Positions 1 to 7,289 are shown, counted from the first letter of the stretch. The stretch: 31,177 nt of DNA from JAHDWY01 sp964632865 (GCA_964632865.1 CAZWDH010000039.1:1-31177); one strand, 5' to 3'. Numbers and translations: made by a program. The notes: generated by a model not told the origin, from the sequence alone.

Positions 1-1382
1 GCTAGCGCGGCTTGTTGGATGAAGGCTTTGGCGTGGGTCTCGGGGGTTTGGGGTTCGAGTTGGGTTTCGGCGATGGAATCGGGGTCGAGGTTGGTGTCGT
101 GTTGAATGCGTTGGGCGTGGCGGAGGATGCCTTCGGCGGTCGGGGGTGCACCCGTGGAATTGTGACGGTTCAAGGGGGTCAACCCCGGTGCTTGGAGGAG
201 TTTTAGTGTGTGGCGGTACTCGCGCATGAGGCGTGTGAAGGCGAGGACCATGCTGGGGTTTGGGGTTTGGGGTGTGGGGTTTGGACTTGGGGTATGGGGG
301 TTGGGGTTTGGGGTGTGGGGGTCTTCGGAGGCTTCTGAAGAAGAGGGACGCCTACATGGGCTGGAAGCCCATGGAACGGCTGGGGGACACGGGCTGGAAG
401 CCCGTGGCACCTCGAAGAGGCTGGAAGCCGTTGTGAGTTGGGCGGCGGCGGTGCTGACGAGGACTTGGAGGGTGGCGACGTTGTGGGCGTTGTGGAGGCC
501 CATGGGGTTGGGGTGGGGTTGGGATTCGACGATGGCGAGTGCGTCGGTCAGGACGGTGTTGTATTCGGTTAATTGGTATACGCAGGTTGGGGGTGTTTGT
601 GGGGGCGCGGCGTTTTGGGAATAGGACTTATAGGACGTATGGGACCTATAGGACGAAGTGGGAGAAGGCTGGAGACCGGAGGCTGGAGACTGGAGGGAAG
701 ATTTCGATTGCGGATTGCGGACTGCGGATTGCGGATTTGGAGAAGGCTGGAGACCGGAGTCTGGAGACTGGAGGGAGTCCGATTGCGGATTTGGAGAAGG
801 CTGGAGTCCGGAGGCTGGAGTCTGTAGAGAAGAATCGGGCGGATCGGGCCGATCGGTCGGATCGGGTGTGTGGGATTGGCCGGATGGGTCGGGAAATTGT
901 GAAGAGGGAGCCCCGTTTTCGCGGGGATTTGGTGCGGAATATGAAGATGGGTCCCCGTTTTCACGGGGATGACGGTTTGGGTGGGTAGCTGGGTCTCCGT
1001 TATCCCTGGCTTCGCTGGGAGCTTCGCCGGGGCACGCACGGGAATGACGGTTTTCGTGGTGCGTGAGAGCGTTGGCGATTGGGCAGGTTTGCCAGTGGGG
1101 GCAGGTTTGGGTGCAGGGTCTGAGGCGGCGGGAGTAGAGTCCGTGGATGACGTGGTTGCGGTTGCCGGGGGGTGCGCCGGTCAGGTCGAAGCCGCCGTGG
1201 AAGGGGCAGCGTCCGGAGGGGTGATCGGATTCGTTGCAACAGGGCGTGGCGTCGGGTAGGCGTGCGCCGCAGATGCGGTGGTTGAGTTGGGTTTCGGTCG
1301 CTTCGACGGTGGCGATCCAGTCGTTGGTCCAGGAACGGGCGCAGGGGGTGCCGAGGGTGGTGTGTTTGGGGGTGGTTGGCAT
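1..1382 (-). CDS. HGG/GAPxGN-motif Cys-rich protein with in-frame repeat blocks (C-terminus beyond window)
   Basis: The frame stays open from an ATG at 1382 to the window edge, about 460 codons without a stop, so the C-terminus is missing. An AAGGAGG Shine-Dalgarno sits just upstream of this ATG. Within the first 100 residues there is a Cys-rich segment (RICGARLP...RCPFHGG) followed by GAPPGNRN and HGLYSRRL, then CTQTCPHWQTC. The HGG / GAPxGNxN / HGxYS run is a recurrent motif in uncharacterised, often phage-linked bacterial proteins and is probably a metal-binding knuckle (family recollection). The middle, roughly residues 110-260, is Pro/Ser/Gln-rich and is made almost wholly of dispersed DNA repeats read in frame. 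The more normal sequence returns with CVYQLTEYNTVLTDAL, a second repeat block near 240-411 interrupts it, and MVLAFTRLMREYRHTLKLL follows. No function can be assigned. The unbroken frame through four repeat families argues that it is translated, or only recently was. Confidence 0.6.
   Translation of the reverse strand, partial: MPTTPKHTTLGTPCARSWTNDWIATVEATETQLNHRICGARLPDATPCCNESDHPSGRCPFHGGFDLTGAPPGNRNHVIHGLYSRRLRPCTQTCPHWQTCPIANALTHHENRHSRACPGEAPSEARDNGDPATHPNRHPRENGDPSSYSAPNPRENGAPSSQFPDPSGQSHTPDPTDRPDPPDSSLQTPASGLQPSPNPQSDSLQSPDSGLQPSPNPQSAVRNPQSKSSLQSPASGLQPSPTSSYRSHTSYKSYSQNAAPPQTPPTCVYQLTEYNTVLTDALAIVESQPHPNPMGLHNAHNVATLQVLVSTAAAQLTTASSLFEVPRASSPCPPAVPWASSPCRRPSSSEASEDPHTPNPNPHTPSPNPTPQTPNPSMVLAFTRLMREYRHTLKLLQAPGLTPLNRHNSTGAPPTAEGILRHAQRIQHDTNLDPDSIAETQLEPQTPETHAKAFIQQAAL
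352..411. repeat. REP-like palindromes GGGCTGGAAGCCC
   Basis: Two palindromic units, ATGGGCTGGAAGCCCAT and ACGGGCTGGAAGCCCGT, lie about 35 bp apart. A half unit (GGCTGGAAGCC) follows near 420. They belong to the dispersed 'CACGGGCTGGAAGCCCGTG' style of repeat common in repeat-rich planctomycete-like genomes (recollection). Here they lie inside the minus-strand reading frame without breaking it. Confidence 0.75.
621..656. repeat. 9-bp tandem repeat ATAGGACNN, four units
   Basis: Four adjacent 9-bp units (ATAGGACTT, ATAGGACGT, ATGGGACCT, ATAGGACGA) are read in frame as Ser/Tyr-rich residues of the minus-strand gene. The unit matches the much longer array at 10593-10772 in period and sequence, so one repeat family appears twice in the window, once inside a gene and once between genes. 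Confidence 0.75.
661..832. repeat. Three copies of a ~37-bp GGAGAAGGCTGGAGACCGG repeat with TTGCGGA spacers
   Basis: Copies begin near 661, 739 and 795 and differ by a few substitutions. The segment between the first two is a run of ATTGCGGA / ACTGCGGA units. On the minus strand they translate as SLQSPASGLQPSPNPQS-like segments. The copies keep the minus-strand reading frame. Confidence 0.75.
908..1050. repeat. Three CCCCGTTTTCxCGGGGAT hairpin repeats
   Basis: CCCCGTTTTCGCGGGGAT (911-928) and CCCCGTTTTCACGGGGAT (953-970) are short hairpins with matching flanks. A diverged copy occupies about 993-1050 and ends in GGGAATGACGG. This is the 'CCCCGCGAAAACGGGGAT' type of dispersed hairpin repeat, here again in frame with the minus-strand gene. 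Confidence 0.7.
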
Positions 1383-1431
1383 GGTGAGAACCTCCTTATC
1401 TTTGTAGGCGCGGGAGGTTGCAGTGGGGAAA

Positions 1432-1466
1432 ATGATGAGTGATGAATGATGAGTGCGAAGTGATGA
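1432..1466. repeat. GATGAGTGATGAAT simple-like repeat in a gene-free stretch
   Basis: ATGATGAGTGATGAATGATG and its continuation form a degenerate 7-bp repeat (TGATGAG / TGATGAA). It lies in the 307-base interval 1383-1689 between the minus-strand start at 1382 and the small plus-strand gene at 1690. Apart from the Shine-Dalgarno of the minus-strand gene at its left edge, I see no gene or clear promoter in this interval. Confidence 0.6.
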
Positions 1467-1689
1467 GGATTGGAGGAGATGGTGTTGGATCCCCGATCCC
1501 AGTTTGAGAGTATTAGCAGGGAGCGACCGGAGCTGGGAAGCCGTGTCGCTGAGCGGTCTAACATGGGTAGGCGGAGCGCCAGACCGCGGCGTACGCAGGC
1601 GCTTAGGTGGGGTTCCAGTGAATTGCTTGCGATACAATTACTTTCCTGTTCATCTGTGACGAGAGGCTGGCGAAGTGAGGGAGCGAGTC

Positions 1690-1815
1690 ATGAAAGACAC
1701 GCAAATCCAACGATATATTCTCTTCGGGATAGGAGTCGTCTTGATACTATTGCTCCTATTCCCGCTTTTTGATTTCGTAAATAACTCCAGCAATGCCCGC
1801 CGTACAGCCGGATAA
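1690..1815 (+). CDS. Small single-pass membrane peptide, 41 residues
   Basis: A short frame starts at ATG 1690 behind a GAGGGAGC-like Shine-Dalgarno and ends at TAA 1813-1815. The peptide starts MKDTQIQRY, has one hydrophobic helix (ILFGIGVVLILLLLFPLF, residues about 10-27), and ends in a short polar, Arg-containing tail. This is the layout of a single-span small membrane protein, but the orientation is not clear from charges. I do not recognise a family. The gene stands alone, about 150 bp ahead of the next plus-strand gene. Chance ORFs of this length are common; the Shine-Dalgarno and the clean transmembrane helix are the only support. Confidence 0.45.
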   Translation: MKDTQIQRYILFGIGVVLILLLLFPLFDFVNNSSNARRTAG

Positions 1816-1969
1816 TCATTTGTAATCAATCCGTCCGAATTCGATACAAGACTCGGGACGATAGTTGGATCAGTGAATCTTGGTTCGCTTCTGATGGAGT
1901 ACGTGTCTGTCGTTAGTAGCGGAGGCTTCTTGGCTTTGGCGTTCCGGCCGAAGTAGGGAGAACGATTGG

Positions 1970-2716
1970 ATGGAAGAACCCGACTCGAAATTAGACGGTT
2001 CCGAGAATGGGCAGCGTAATCTGGAGGTGCCGAGAACCCTAAGTGGACTTACACGATTGGGTGCCGCAACAGTCAAAGCCATGTTCTCTGCTTTTGGACC
2101 ACTTGGAGGTCCCATAGCTAGCGGCATCGACGATGCCATGGCGGAGTTGCAAACCCGCGCATACGATAGGTTCTTTCAGGAAATTTCGCAACGCATAATC
2201 GCGCTGGAGATATCTAAAGAGCGTATCGCGGAACGACTAAGATCAGAAGACTTCATAGAGACGTATAACCGATGCCGTTGGATCGTTTTGATGACAAATC
2301 GTAAGACCAAGATCGAAGCTGCGGCTGCCTTAGTAGCCGAAATGATGAAACCGGATTCCGATGACCAACGCCTCTCTTTTAATGACACGGACTTCTTCGT
2401 TCGATGCGTGGACGACTTGAGCACAGGGGCGCTTGAGTTACTTTCCGAGGCAACGGCGAAGTCTGTCGGGAAACGGGATAATATGAACATTAGCTTCGGT
2501 AGCGTCGCTAGGCATGTTGCGGACGATGATCTCAAGATGGGATTATTCTATGAACTCGCCAGATTCAACCTTGTGCAGATTTCCGTACCGTCAGTGCTTC
2601 ACGCATCCAATCCATATGGAAACTATGGATTGAGGCTTACTCTAATGGGCAAGAAACTTGTAGATCGCATTCTGACCGATTCTAAATCCTTGACGGAAGA
2701 CTTGAAAAGACTCTAA
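1970..2716 (+). CDS. Uncharacterised 248-residue protein with a glycine-rich hydrophobic helix
   Basis: The start at ATG 1970 has TAGGGAGA about 9 bases upstream. Residues about 33-54 (AATVKAMFSAFGPLGGPIAS) form a Gly-rich hydrophobic segment that could be a membrane-associating helix. After it comes a charged, mainly helical region (RFFQEISQRIIALEISKERI). The last 80 residues (LARFNLVQISVP, then GLRLTLMGKKLVDRIL) look like the end of a winged-helix-type fold. I recognise no named family. The short isolated gene followed by a zinc ribbon, in a repeat-rich accessory segment, would suit a defence or mobile-element cargo gene, but that is inference from context only. GC content here is visibly lower than in the 4-5 kb region. 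Confidence 0.75.
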   Translation: MEEPDSKLDGSENGQRNLEVPRTLSGLTRLGAATVKAMFSAFGPLGGPIASGIDDAMAELQTRAYDRFFQEISQRIIALEISKERIAERLRSEDFIETYNRCRWIVLMTNRKTKIEAAAALVAEMMKPDSDDQRLSFNDTDFFVRCVDDLSTGALELLSEATAKSVGKRDNMNISFGSVARHVADDDLKMGLFYELARFNLVQISVPSVLHASNPYGNYGLRLTLMGKKLVDRILTDSKSLTEDLKRL

Positions 2717-2779
2717 AACAGAGCGCCCCAACTCGCGCAACGCGCTACTCTGAATAGGGAGCGGTGGGAGGGATTCACG

Positions 2780-3001
2780 ATGGACTCGAAAGGTAAGCCA
2801 TGCCGGAACTGTGGAGGGAGTGAGTGGTACGCGAAGGACGTGGCCGCAGAGAGCGGCGCCGGTCGTTCGTTACTACCGCTTGGATTGTTCTCTGACCCCG
2901 AATTCCACATTCGCGTTTGCGGAAACTGCGGTCTGGTCGATTGGTTTGTCCCTCCGACGTTTCTGAAGGAGGTAAAGGATCAATTTGAGCGAGAAACTTA
3001 G
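2780..3001 (+). CDS. Small zinc-ribbon protein
   Basis: This 73-residue protein has two CxxC knuckles, CRNC near residues 8-11 and CGNC near residues 47-50, about 36 residues apart. This spacing is typical of stand-alone zinc ribbons. The second knuckle is in the VCGNCGLVDWFV context seen in many small bacterial zinc-ribbon proteins whose roles are unknown. GGGAGG lies about 9 bases before the ATG. It follows the 248-residue gene by 63 bases, and both may be on one transcript. The metal would be bound by four Cys; binding to nucleic acid or a partner protein is possible, but nothing in the sequence decides this. Confidence 0.75.
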   Translation: MDSKGKPCRNCGGSEWYAKDVAAESGAGRSLLPLGLFSDPEFHIRVCGNCGLVDWFVPPTFLKEVKDQFERET

Positions 3002-3108
3002 GCATGGGGTTGGCACTTGAGGATCAGGAATCTGAGGGTCGATCAAACCTCAACCCTACGCCCGTTCTTTTCTTTCGTTATCTCGGATATTACTGCCGCG
3101 ACGTAGAA

Positions 3109-3405
3109 ATGTGCGAAGCCTTCGACAACGCCGCCCTCCTCGACGAGGCCTACGCCGAATCCGAACGCGTTCCCATTCCCCGTCGAAGGGGGATCAAGGG
3201 GGATGTTCTGCAACCAACTCGCTATCCATCGATCAACACCTCGAAGGAGAAATCTCACTCGACACCGCCAAAGTCCTCCAGGACTACCTCGACACCCTCC
3301 GGGCCGGCGGAATCCCGCCCGAAGCCTTCCCCATCGGCTCCAAAGCCCGAGCCGTCGCCGAGGCCATCTACACCGGCCCGCCCCACTGTGCGAAGCGTGA
3401 CGTAA
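3109..3405 (+). pseudogene. Small gene remnant broken by a 35-bp repeat
   Basis: From ATG 3109 the frame reads MCEAFDNAALLDEAYAES, which looks protein-like, up to about 3174. After the repeat at 3175-3209 the protein-like sequence continues in a different frame (SLSIDQHLEGEISLDTAKVL, then LRAGGIPPEAFPIGSKARAV) to about 3380. The shift equals 35 mod 3, so excision of the repeat would rejoin the two parts. The joined product would be under about 100 residues and I do not recognise it. Sequence downstream of 3400 is repeat-derived and has no protein character. It is read as a gene inactivated by repeat insertion, although two chance ORF fragments cannot be excluded. Confidence 0.45.
3175..3209 (+). 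repeat. Dispersed 35-bp repeat, copy 1
   Basis: This copy starts ATTCCCCGTCGAAGGGGGAT and ends GGGGGATGTTCT. It matches the reverse complement of 12099-12134 almost base for base. It contains a direct duplication of the GGGGGAT core and interrupts the small gene remnant. Confidence 0.8.
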
Positions 3406-3475
3406 CCCAATCGAACGCGCGCGCAGGTGTGCTCGGAGCATCCGAATGCGAAGACGTGAAGACCCCCTCCCCGGC

Positions 3476-3592
3476 CCTCCCCGTCGACGGGGAGGGAGTT
3501 AGTTCTCCCGCCGTCCACGGGATACCGAAAGAAGATCCACGCAATGCTCAAGACGCGGAGGGAGTCAATTCTCCCCCCGTTCACGGGGGGAG
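3476..3592. repeat. GC-rich palindromic repeats CCTCCCCGTCGACGGGGAGG and relatives
   Basis: A perfect 20-bp palindrome occupies 3476-3495, and a second strong hairpin (CTCCCCCCGT, 2-base loop, ACGGGGGGAG) occupies 3571-3592. A weaker copy lies near 3508-3522 (CGCCGTCCACGGGAT). These are non-coding mobile repeats or transcription-stopping hairpins in the gene-free stretch 3406-3815. Confidence 0.75.
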
Positions 3593-3670
3593 CTAGAGGG
3601 GGGGCTTTCCGCTTGGCTCGGCGTCTGCAAATCCGCGAGACGATGGTTTGGGCGTCCTTTCCGATTTTGG

Positions 3671-3715
3671 TCATTCGAATTTGTTTCGGATTTCGTGCTT
3701 CGGATTTCGAATTTT
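3671..3715. repeat. TTTCGGATTTCG-type degenerate repeat
   Basis: ATTCGAATTTGTTTCGGATT, then TTCGTGC and TTCGGATTTCGAATTTT, form a degenerate TTCGAATTT / TTCGGATTT repeat. It lies about 100 bases upstream of the sugar-isomerase-like gene. Similar tracts recur in repeat-rich planctomycete-type genomes (recollection). No clear promoter is seen between it and the gene. Confidence 0.6.
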
Positions 3716-3815
3716 GGCCCCGCTACCCGCTTTTCCAGTGGACACGCCGCGGCCCTTGGGTGTAGCCTAGATCCGGAACGTGCGGATCAAATCCTTCGGG
3801 GGAAGGGATGTAGTT

Positions 3816-5372
3816 ATGGTTACGTCACGGAATCTTTCGGGGTGTATGGGGTGCCAGATGAACCGTCGCCGCTTTTTGGCGGCGGGGTGTGCCTGCGCGG
3901 CGGGAGCGCTGTTCGCTCCGCGGCGGGTTCACGCGGCACCGGGGGCGCAGAAGGCCAAGATCAAAATCATCTACTCGTTGCACGCGGCCGTGCAGCCGGG
4001 GCCGGACTGGCCGAATGTGGGCTATGACTTCAATCCCGTGATGGAACGCATCACGGGCGGTCTGGCGGAGGCCTGTCCGGAATACGAGATCGTCTCCGCC
4101 ATGGCGACAGGCGAGGAGGAAGCGGCGAAGATCGTCGCGGACGATGCGACCGCGAATATCGACGGCTACATCGTCTACCAGATGAACTGCTGGAACCGGG
4201 TGGTCCAGACGGTGGCGACTACGGGCAAGCCGGTGCTCTACGCCGACTACCAGTTCGCGGGCAGCGGCGGGTTCCTCGTGTACACGGCGGGGTTCCTGCG
4301 CAGTCAATCGCCGAACGTGGCGTTTGTTGCGTCGTCGAAGTTTGAGGATCTCGTGGCCGCCGCGAAGTGTTTCGCGGTGGTGCAGAGCGGGGGAGCGCCC
4401 GCGGAGTTCGTGGCGGCCGTGGCGCGCGCGCGTGTGGCGGCGACGCCGAAGCCGGGCGACCTGAGTTGTCTGCCCGATTCCGTGGCGCTGTTGTCGACGG
4501 AGGAATGTGTGCGGCGCTTGGGCGAATCGAAGATTCTCGCCGTGCGCGATCAGGAGTCCGGCGATCAGCCGGCCATGTTCGGGATCCCCGTCGTGAAGGT
4601 TCCCTTCGCGGAACTGAACGACGCCTGGGCCTCCGCGGATAAAGACGAAGCCATGGCTATTGCGGACCACTGGCAACTGGGCGCGCGGTCGATTATCGAT
4701 GTGCCGCGCGACGTGCTGGAAACCTCGGCCGCGATGTACCTGGGCGAGAAGGCGGTGTTGGACAAGTACGGCGCGAACGCCATCACCATCAACTGCCTCG
4801 GCGGGTTCTACGGCGGGCACATCCACGCGTACCCGTGCCTGGGGTTCCACGAGTTGAACAACCAGGGGCTCATCGGGGCCTGCGAATGCGACGTGCGATC
4901 CACCGCGTCCATGGTCGCGCTGACGGCGCTCACGCAAGGGCGGCCCGGTTACATCTCCGACCCGGTGATGGACACAGCGAAGCGGCAGATCATCTACGCC
5001 CACTGCGTGGCGTCGAACCGGGCCTTTGGTCCCGAGGGCGAAGCGAACGCCTTCGACATCATGACCCACTCCGAGGATAGGCAAGGCGCATCGGTGCGCT
5101 CGGTGCTTCCGACCGGGTACATGACCACGACCATCCAGGTCGATACGGAGAAGAAGGAAATCCTGTTCCACCAGGGCAAAGCCGTCGACAACGATCCCGA
5201 CGATCGCGCGTGCCGCACGAAGATCTGCGCGGAACCCGTGGGGGATTTCGAGAAGCTGTTCACGGAATGGGACCGTTGGGGCTGGCACCGTGTGACCGCC
5301 TACGGCGACCTCAAGGAACCGATCTTTGCCCTCGCCGACGCCATGGAATACACGGTAACGGAAGAGGCATAA
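3816..5372 (+). CDS. Tat-exported L-fucose/L-arabinose isomerase-like protein
   Basis: The ATG at 3816 is preceded by GGAAGGG; a GTG at 3780 is in frame but has no such site. Residues 16-21 (NRRRFL) plus the Ala-rich stretch to about residue 40 (RRVHA) form a twin-arginine signal peptide, so the product should be folded and then exported. The mature part reads as a two-domain sugar-isomerase fold of the L-fucose isomerase superfamily. This is supported by the C-terminal block around NAITINCLGGFYGG, AYPCLGFHELNNQG and ACECDVRSTA, then PVMDTAKRQIIYAHC, where conserved Glu/Asp/His ligands for the catalytic metal are expected. At about 518 residues it is of ordinary length for the family. Cytoplasmic isomerases are the rule, so a Tat-exported homologue is odd; it may act on extracytoplasmic sugar or have another role. 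Substrate unknown. Confidence 0.75.
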   Translation: MVTSRNLSGCMGCQMNRRRFLAAGCACAAGALFAPRRVHAAPGAQKAKIKIIYSLHAAVQPGPDWPNVGYDFNPVMERITGGLAEACPEYEIVSAMATGEEEAAKIVADDATANIDGYIVYQMNCWNRVVQTVATTGKPVLYADYQFAGSGGFLVYTAGFLRSQSPNVAFVASSKFEDLVAAAKCFAVVQSGGAPAEFVAAVARARVAATPKPGDLSCLPDSVALLSTEECVRRLGESKILAVRDQESGDQPAMFGIPVVKVPFAELNDAWASADKDEAMAIADHWQLGARSIIDVPRDVLETSAAMYLGEKAVLDKYGANAITINCLGGFYGGHIHAYPCLGFHELNNQGLIGACECDVRSTASMVALTALTQGRPGYISDPVMDTAKRQIIYAHCVASNRAFGPEGEANAFDIMTHSEDRQGASVRSVLPTGYMTTTIQVDTEKKEILFHQGKAVDNDPDDRACRTKICAEPVGDFEKLFTEWDRWGWHRVTAYGDLKEPIFALADAMEYTVTEEA

Positions 5373-5391
5373 CCGCGGCGAATACGAGGAG

Positions 5392-5550
5392 GGCGGGTTT
5401 TCCAACCCGCCTGGCCCAACGCTTCGATTCGAGGAGACGCGCACGCGTAGCGGGATTCGTTGATGTGTGCGCGTTTTCCGTGTCGCTTCGGGGGTACTTG
5501 GCCCACGCGCGATCTCGGGATCCTCGGCGCGGCGGGCTGGAAAACCCGCC
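5392..5550. terminator. Pair of inverted GGCGGGTT...AACCCGCC hairpins between convergent genes
   Basis: GGCGGGTTTTCCAACCCGCC (5392-5411) and GGCGGGCTGGAAAACCCGCC (5531-5550) are inverted copies of one repeat. They lie 20 bases after the plus-strand stop and 16 bases after the minus-strand stop. The first has an 8-bp stem with a TTCC loop. The position suggests that each ends one of the two converging transcripts, although there are no long T runs. The 120 bases between the copies show no gene. Confidence 0.6.
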
Positions 5551-5565
5551 CTCTTTGGAGGCGCG

Positions 5566-6453
5566 CTACTTTACGTCGAACTCGATGACGCCTAGGGGTT
5601 CGAACTCGGCGCGGTAATGGCCGGGTTCGGCTTTCAGGATCTTCCCGACCGCGCCGTTAGTGATGACGTGCCCGGCTTCGACGGTGTAGCCGCGGCCGAC
5701 AACGTCGTTGACGGTCTTGAGCAAGGTGTCCCATTGACCGCCGGCGGCTTCGTCCGACTGGGCGGTGTTGACGACCGCGCCGTTGTGCGTCAGCGTGATC
5801 GCCACGGCGTCCACGTCGACTTCCGCCGGAGCATGCCGCGGCCCGACGATGAGTTCCTTCGCGTTGATGTTCCAGGCGAGCATGTCCGCCGTCGTGCCGG
5901 GTTTGCTGTTGTCGACGGCGTTGCCTGGAAGTTCGACGATGGGCGCGACGAACGCGACGTGCTGCTTCAAGGTTTCCACGTCCGGCAGCGGCTTTGAAAT
6001 GGGAGCGGAGAAGATGTAGCCCATCTCCGTTTCCACGTGCCGGTTCGCATCCTCGGACAGATCGACGACGACGCCGTCGTCGACTTCGTGTATGCCGGAG
6101 GCGGGGAACACGCCGGTCAAGGGTCCGTCGACGCCGTTGTTGTCGCGGGCGCTTTGGCTGATGCCTGCTGCTTTGAATCCGCCGACGCCGTCCGGTCCGA
6201 ACATGAGTTGGACCACGGCCTCCTGAACGCGGTATCCATCGTCAAGGGTCGCGTCGGGGCGGCACGCGCTGAGCCGTGGCATGGGTTCGCCTGCCTGCCA
6301 GGCTTGGTGCAGCTTGACTGCGACGGCATCGACCCATGGTCCGTCGGGAGGGGCAGCGGCAGCGACGCTCAATGCGGCCAATGCCAGCAGCGCACCGAGA
6401 TTGAGTAACGAATGGTTGGCTGGAACGCCGTGCCGGATGCGACTGATATGCAT
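5566..6453 (-). CDS. Exported 2-keto-4-pentenoate hydratase-like protein (FAH superfamily)
   Basis: Start chosen at ATG 6453 because GGAAGGA lies about 8 bases upstream and the first 45 residues (MHISRIRHG, then LLNLGALLALAALSVAAAAP) form a signal peptide. The mature part follows the MhpD-type hydratase plan: DGYRVQEAVVQ, then GGFKAAGIS, an acidic metal-binding stretch VETEMGYIFSAP, FVAPIVELPG, and the C-terminal GHVITNGAVGKI. Members hydrate 2-hydroxypentadienoate-type intermediates or decarboxylate related keto acids with a divalent metal, normally in the cytoplasm. At 295 residues including the signal it fits the family. Export is unusual. It converges with the isomerase-like gene. Confidence is high for the fold, low for the reaction. 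Confidence 0.8.
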   Translation of the reverse strand: MHISRIRHGVPANHSLLNLGALLALAALSVAAAAPPDGPWVDAVAVKLHQAWQAGEPMPRLSACRPDATLDDGYRVQEAVVQLMFGPDGVGGFKAAGISQSARDNNGVDGPLTGVFPASGIHEVDDGVVVDLSEDANRHVETEMGYIFSAPISKPLPDVETLKQHVAFVAPIVELPGNAVDNSKPGTTADMLAWNINAKELIVGPRHAPAEVDVDAVAITLTHNGAVVNTAQSDEAAGGQWDTLLKTVNDVVGRGYTVEAGHVITNGAVGKILKAEPGHYRAEFEPLGVIEFDVK

Positions 6454-6698
6454 GCAATGATTCCTTCCTTGGGAATTCTGTGGGGTCCATCGCAATTCTA
6501 GACCAAAGGCTTCATTTTTCAGACGCGATGGGTGCCGCGCAACTTCTTGAGTCCGAAACGTCCGAGGGTAGCGAGTGGTTGCCGGCAGATGCAATAGCGC
6601 TTCCGATATCGATAGAGTATAGGGAGCATCTTCCAATGGGCTGCGGCACGGCGTGCGATGCGGCTCACAGGAAGCGACGCACGTGGAGGTAGCATACG

Positions 6699-7289
6699 AT
6701 GCGCAGGTTACGATTTCTCGCTCTCGGACTGATTGCAGGCAGTGTCTTTATCTATGGGTGCCAGTCCACCGCGCCACGCTGGACTGAGGTTGGCGGCGAG
6801 GCGCTCAGTCCGGCGCAAGCCGCGCAGCAGGAACGCGCCCTCGCCGCGCGGAATGAACTCGCGCAAACCCTGATGGGGCATCTGCAGGAGGCGCTGCAAT
6901 CCGGTGACGCCGCGTCGGCCATCCGCGTGTGCAAGGAGATCGCGCCCGCCCTTGGCACGGAGATCGGCGCCAAGCACCACGTGAACATCGGTCGAACCTC
7001 GTTTCGCCTCCGAAACGCGGAGAATGCTCCACCCGCATGGGCGGTCCCGTTTGTGGAGAGAAGAGCCGATTCACCGTTGTTTCTCGCCAACCGGGAAGAC
7101 GGCTCCTTCGCGGCGCTGCTGCCCATTCACCTGAGTTCCCAATGCCTTCAATGCCATGGTCCGCGCGACGCCATCGCGCCGGAAGTTCAAGCCGCGCTGG
7201 CCGGTGCCTATCCGAACGATGCAGCCGTGGGCTTTGCGGATGGGGACCTGCGTGGTTGGTTTCACGTAGAAGTTCCTCCGCTCCCCTAA
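6699..7289 (+). CDS. DUF3365/Tll0287-like haem-binding lipoprotein
   Basis: A GGAGG site precedes the ATG at 6699. Residues 1-21 form a lipoprotein signal ending in the lipobox IYGC. Helical residues about 40-100 hold RNELAQTLMGHLQEAL and SAIRVCKEIAPALG. They are followed by NIGRTSFRLRNAENAPPAWA, which matches the RTSxKxRNPxNxPDxWE element of the DUF3365 (Tll0287-like) domain. CLQCHG supplies a c-type haem site with Cys149, Cys152 and His153. These proteins are membrane-anchored haem sensors or redox proteins on the outer side of the inner membrane. At 196 residues it is a complete stand-alone copy. It is divergent from the hydratase gene across a 245-base gap. Confidence 0.85.
   Translation: MRRLRFLALGLIAGSVFIYGCQSTAPRWTEVGGEALSPAQAAQQERALAARNELAQTLMGHLQEALQSGDAASAIRVCKEIAPALGTEIGAKHHVNIGRTSFRLRNAENAPPAWAVPFVERRADSPLFLANREDGSFAALLPIHLSSQCLQCHGPRDAIAPEVQAALAGAYPNDAAVGFADGDLRGWFHVEVPPLP

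Noticed and set aside
569..1039. 156-codon minus-strand frame rich in Pro-Ile-Arg repeats
   Set aside because: A different frame of the repeat blocks; the frame that begins at 1382 is longer, has a ribosome site and a recognisable N-terminus.
661..1050. Regularly repeated units suggesting a CRISPR array
   Set aside because: Units are short, degenerate, of unequal spacing and without unique spacers; no cas gene is present.
3825..5444. 539-codon minus-strand frame opposite the isomerase-like gene
   Set aside because: Arg/His/Val-rich antisense of a GC-rich gene. The plus strand has the signal peptide, the ribosome site and family motifs.
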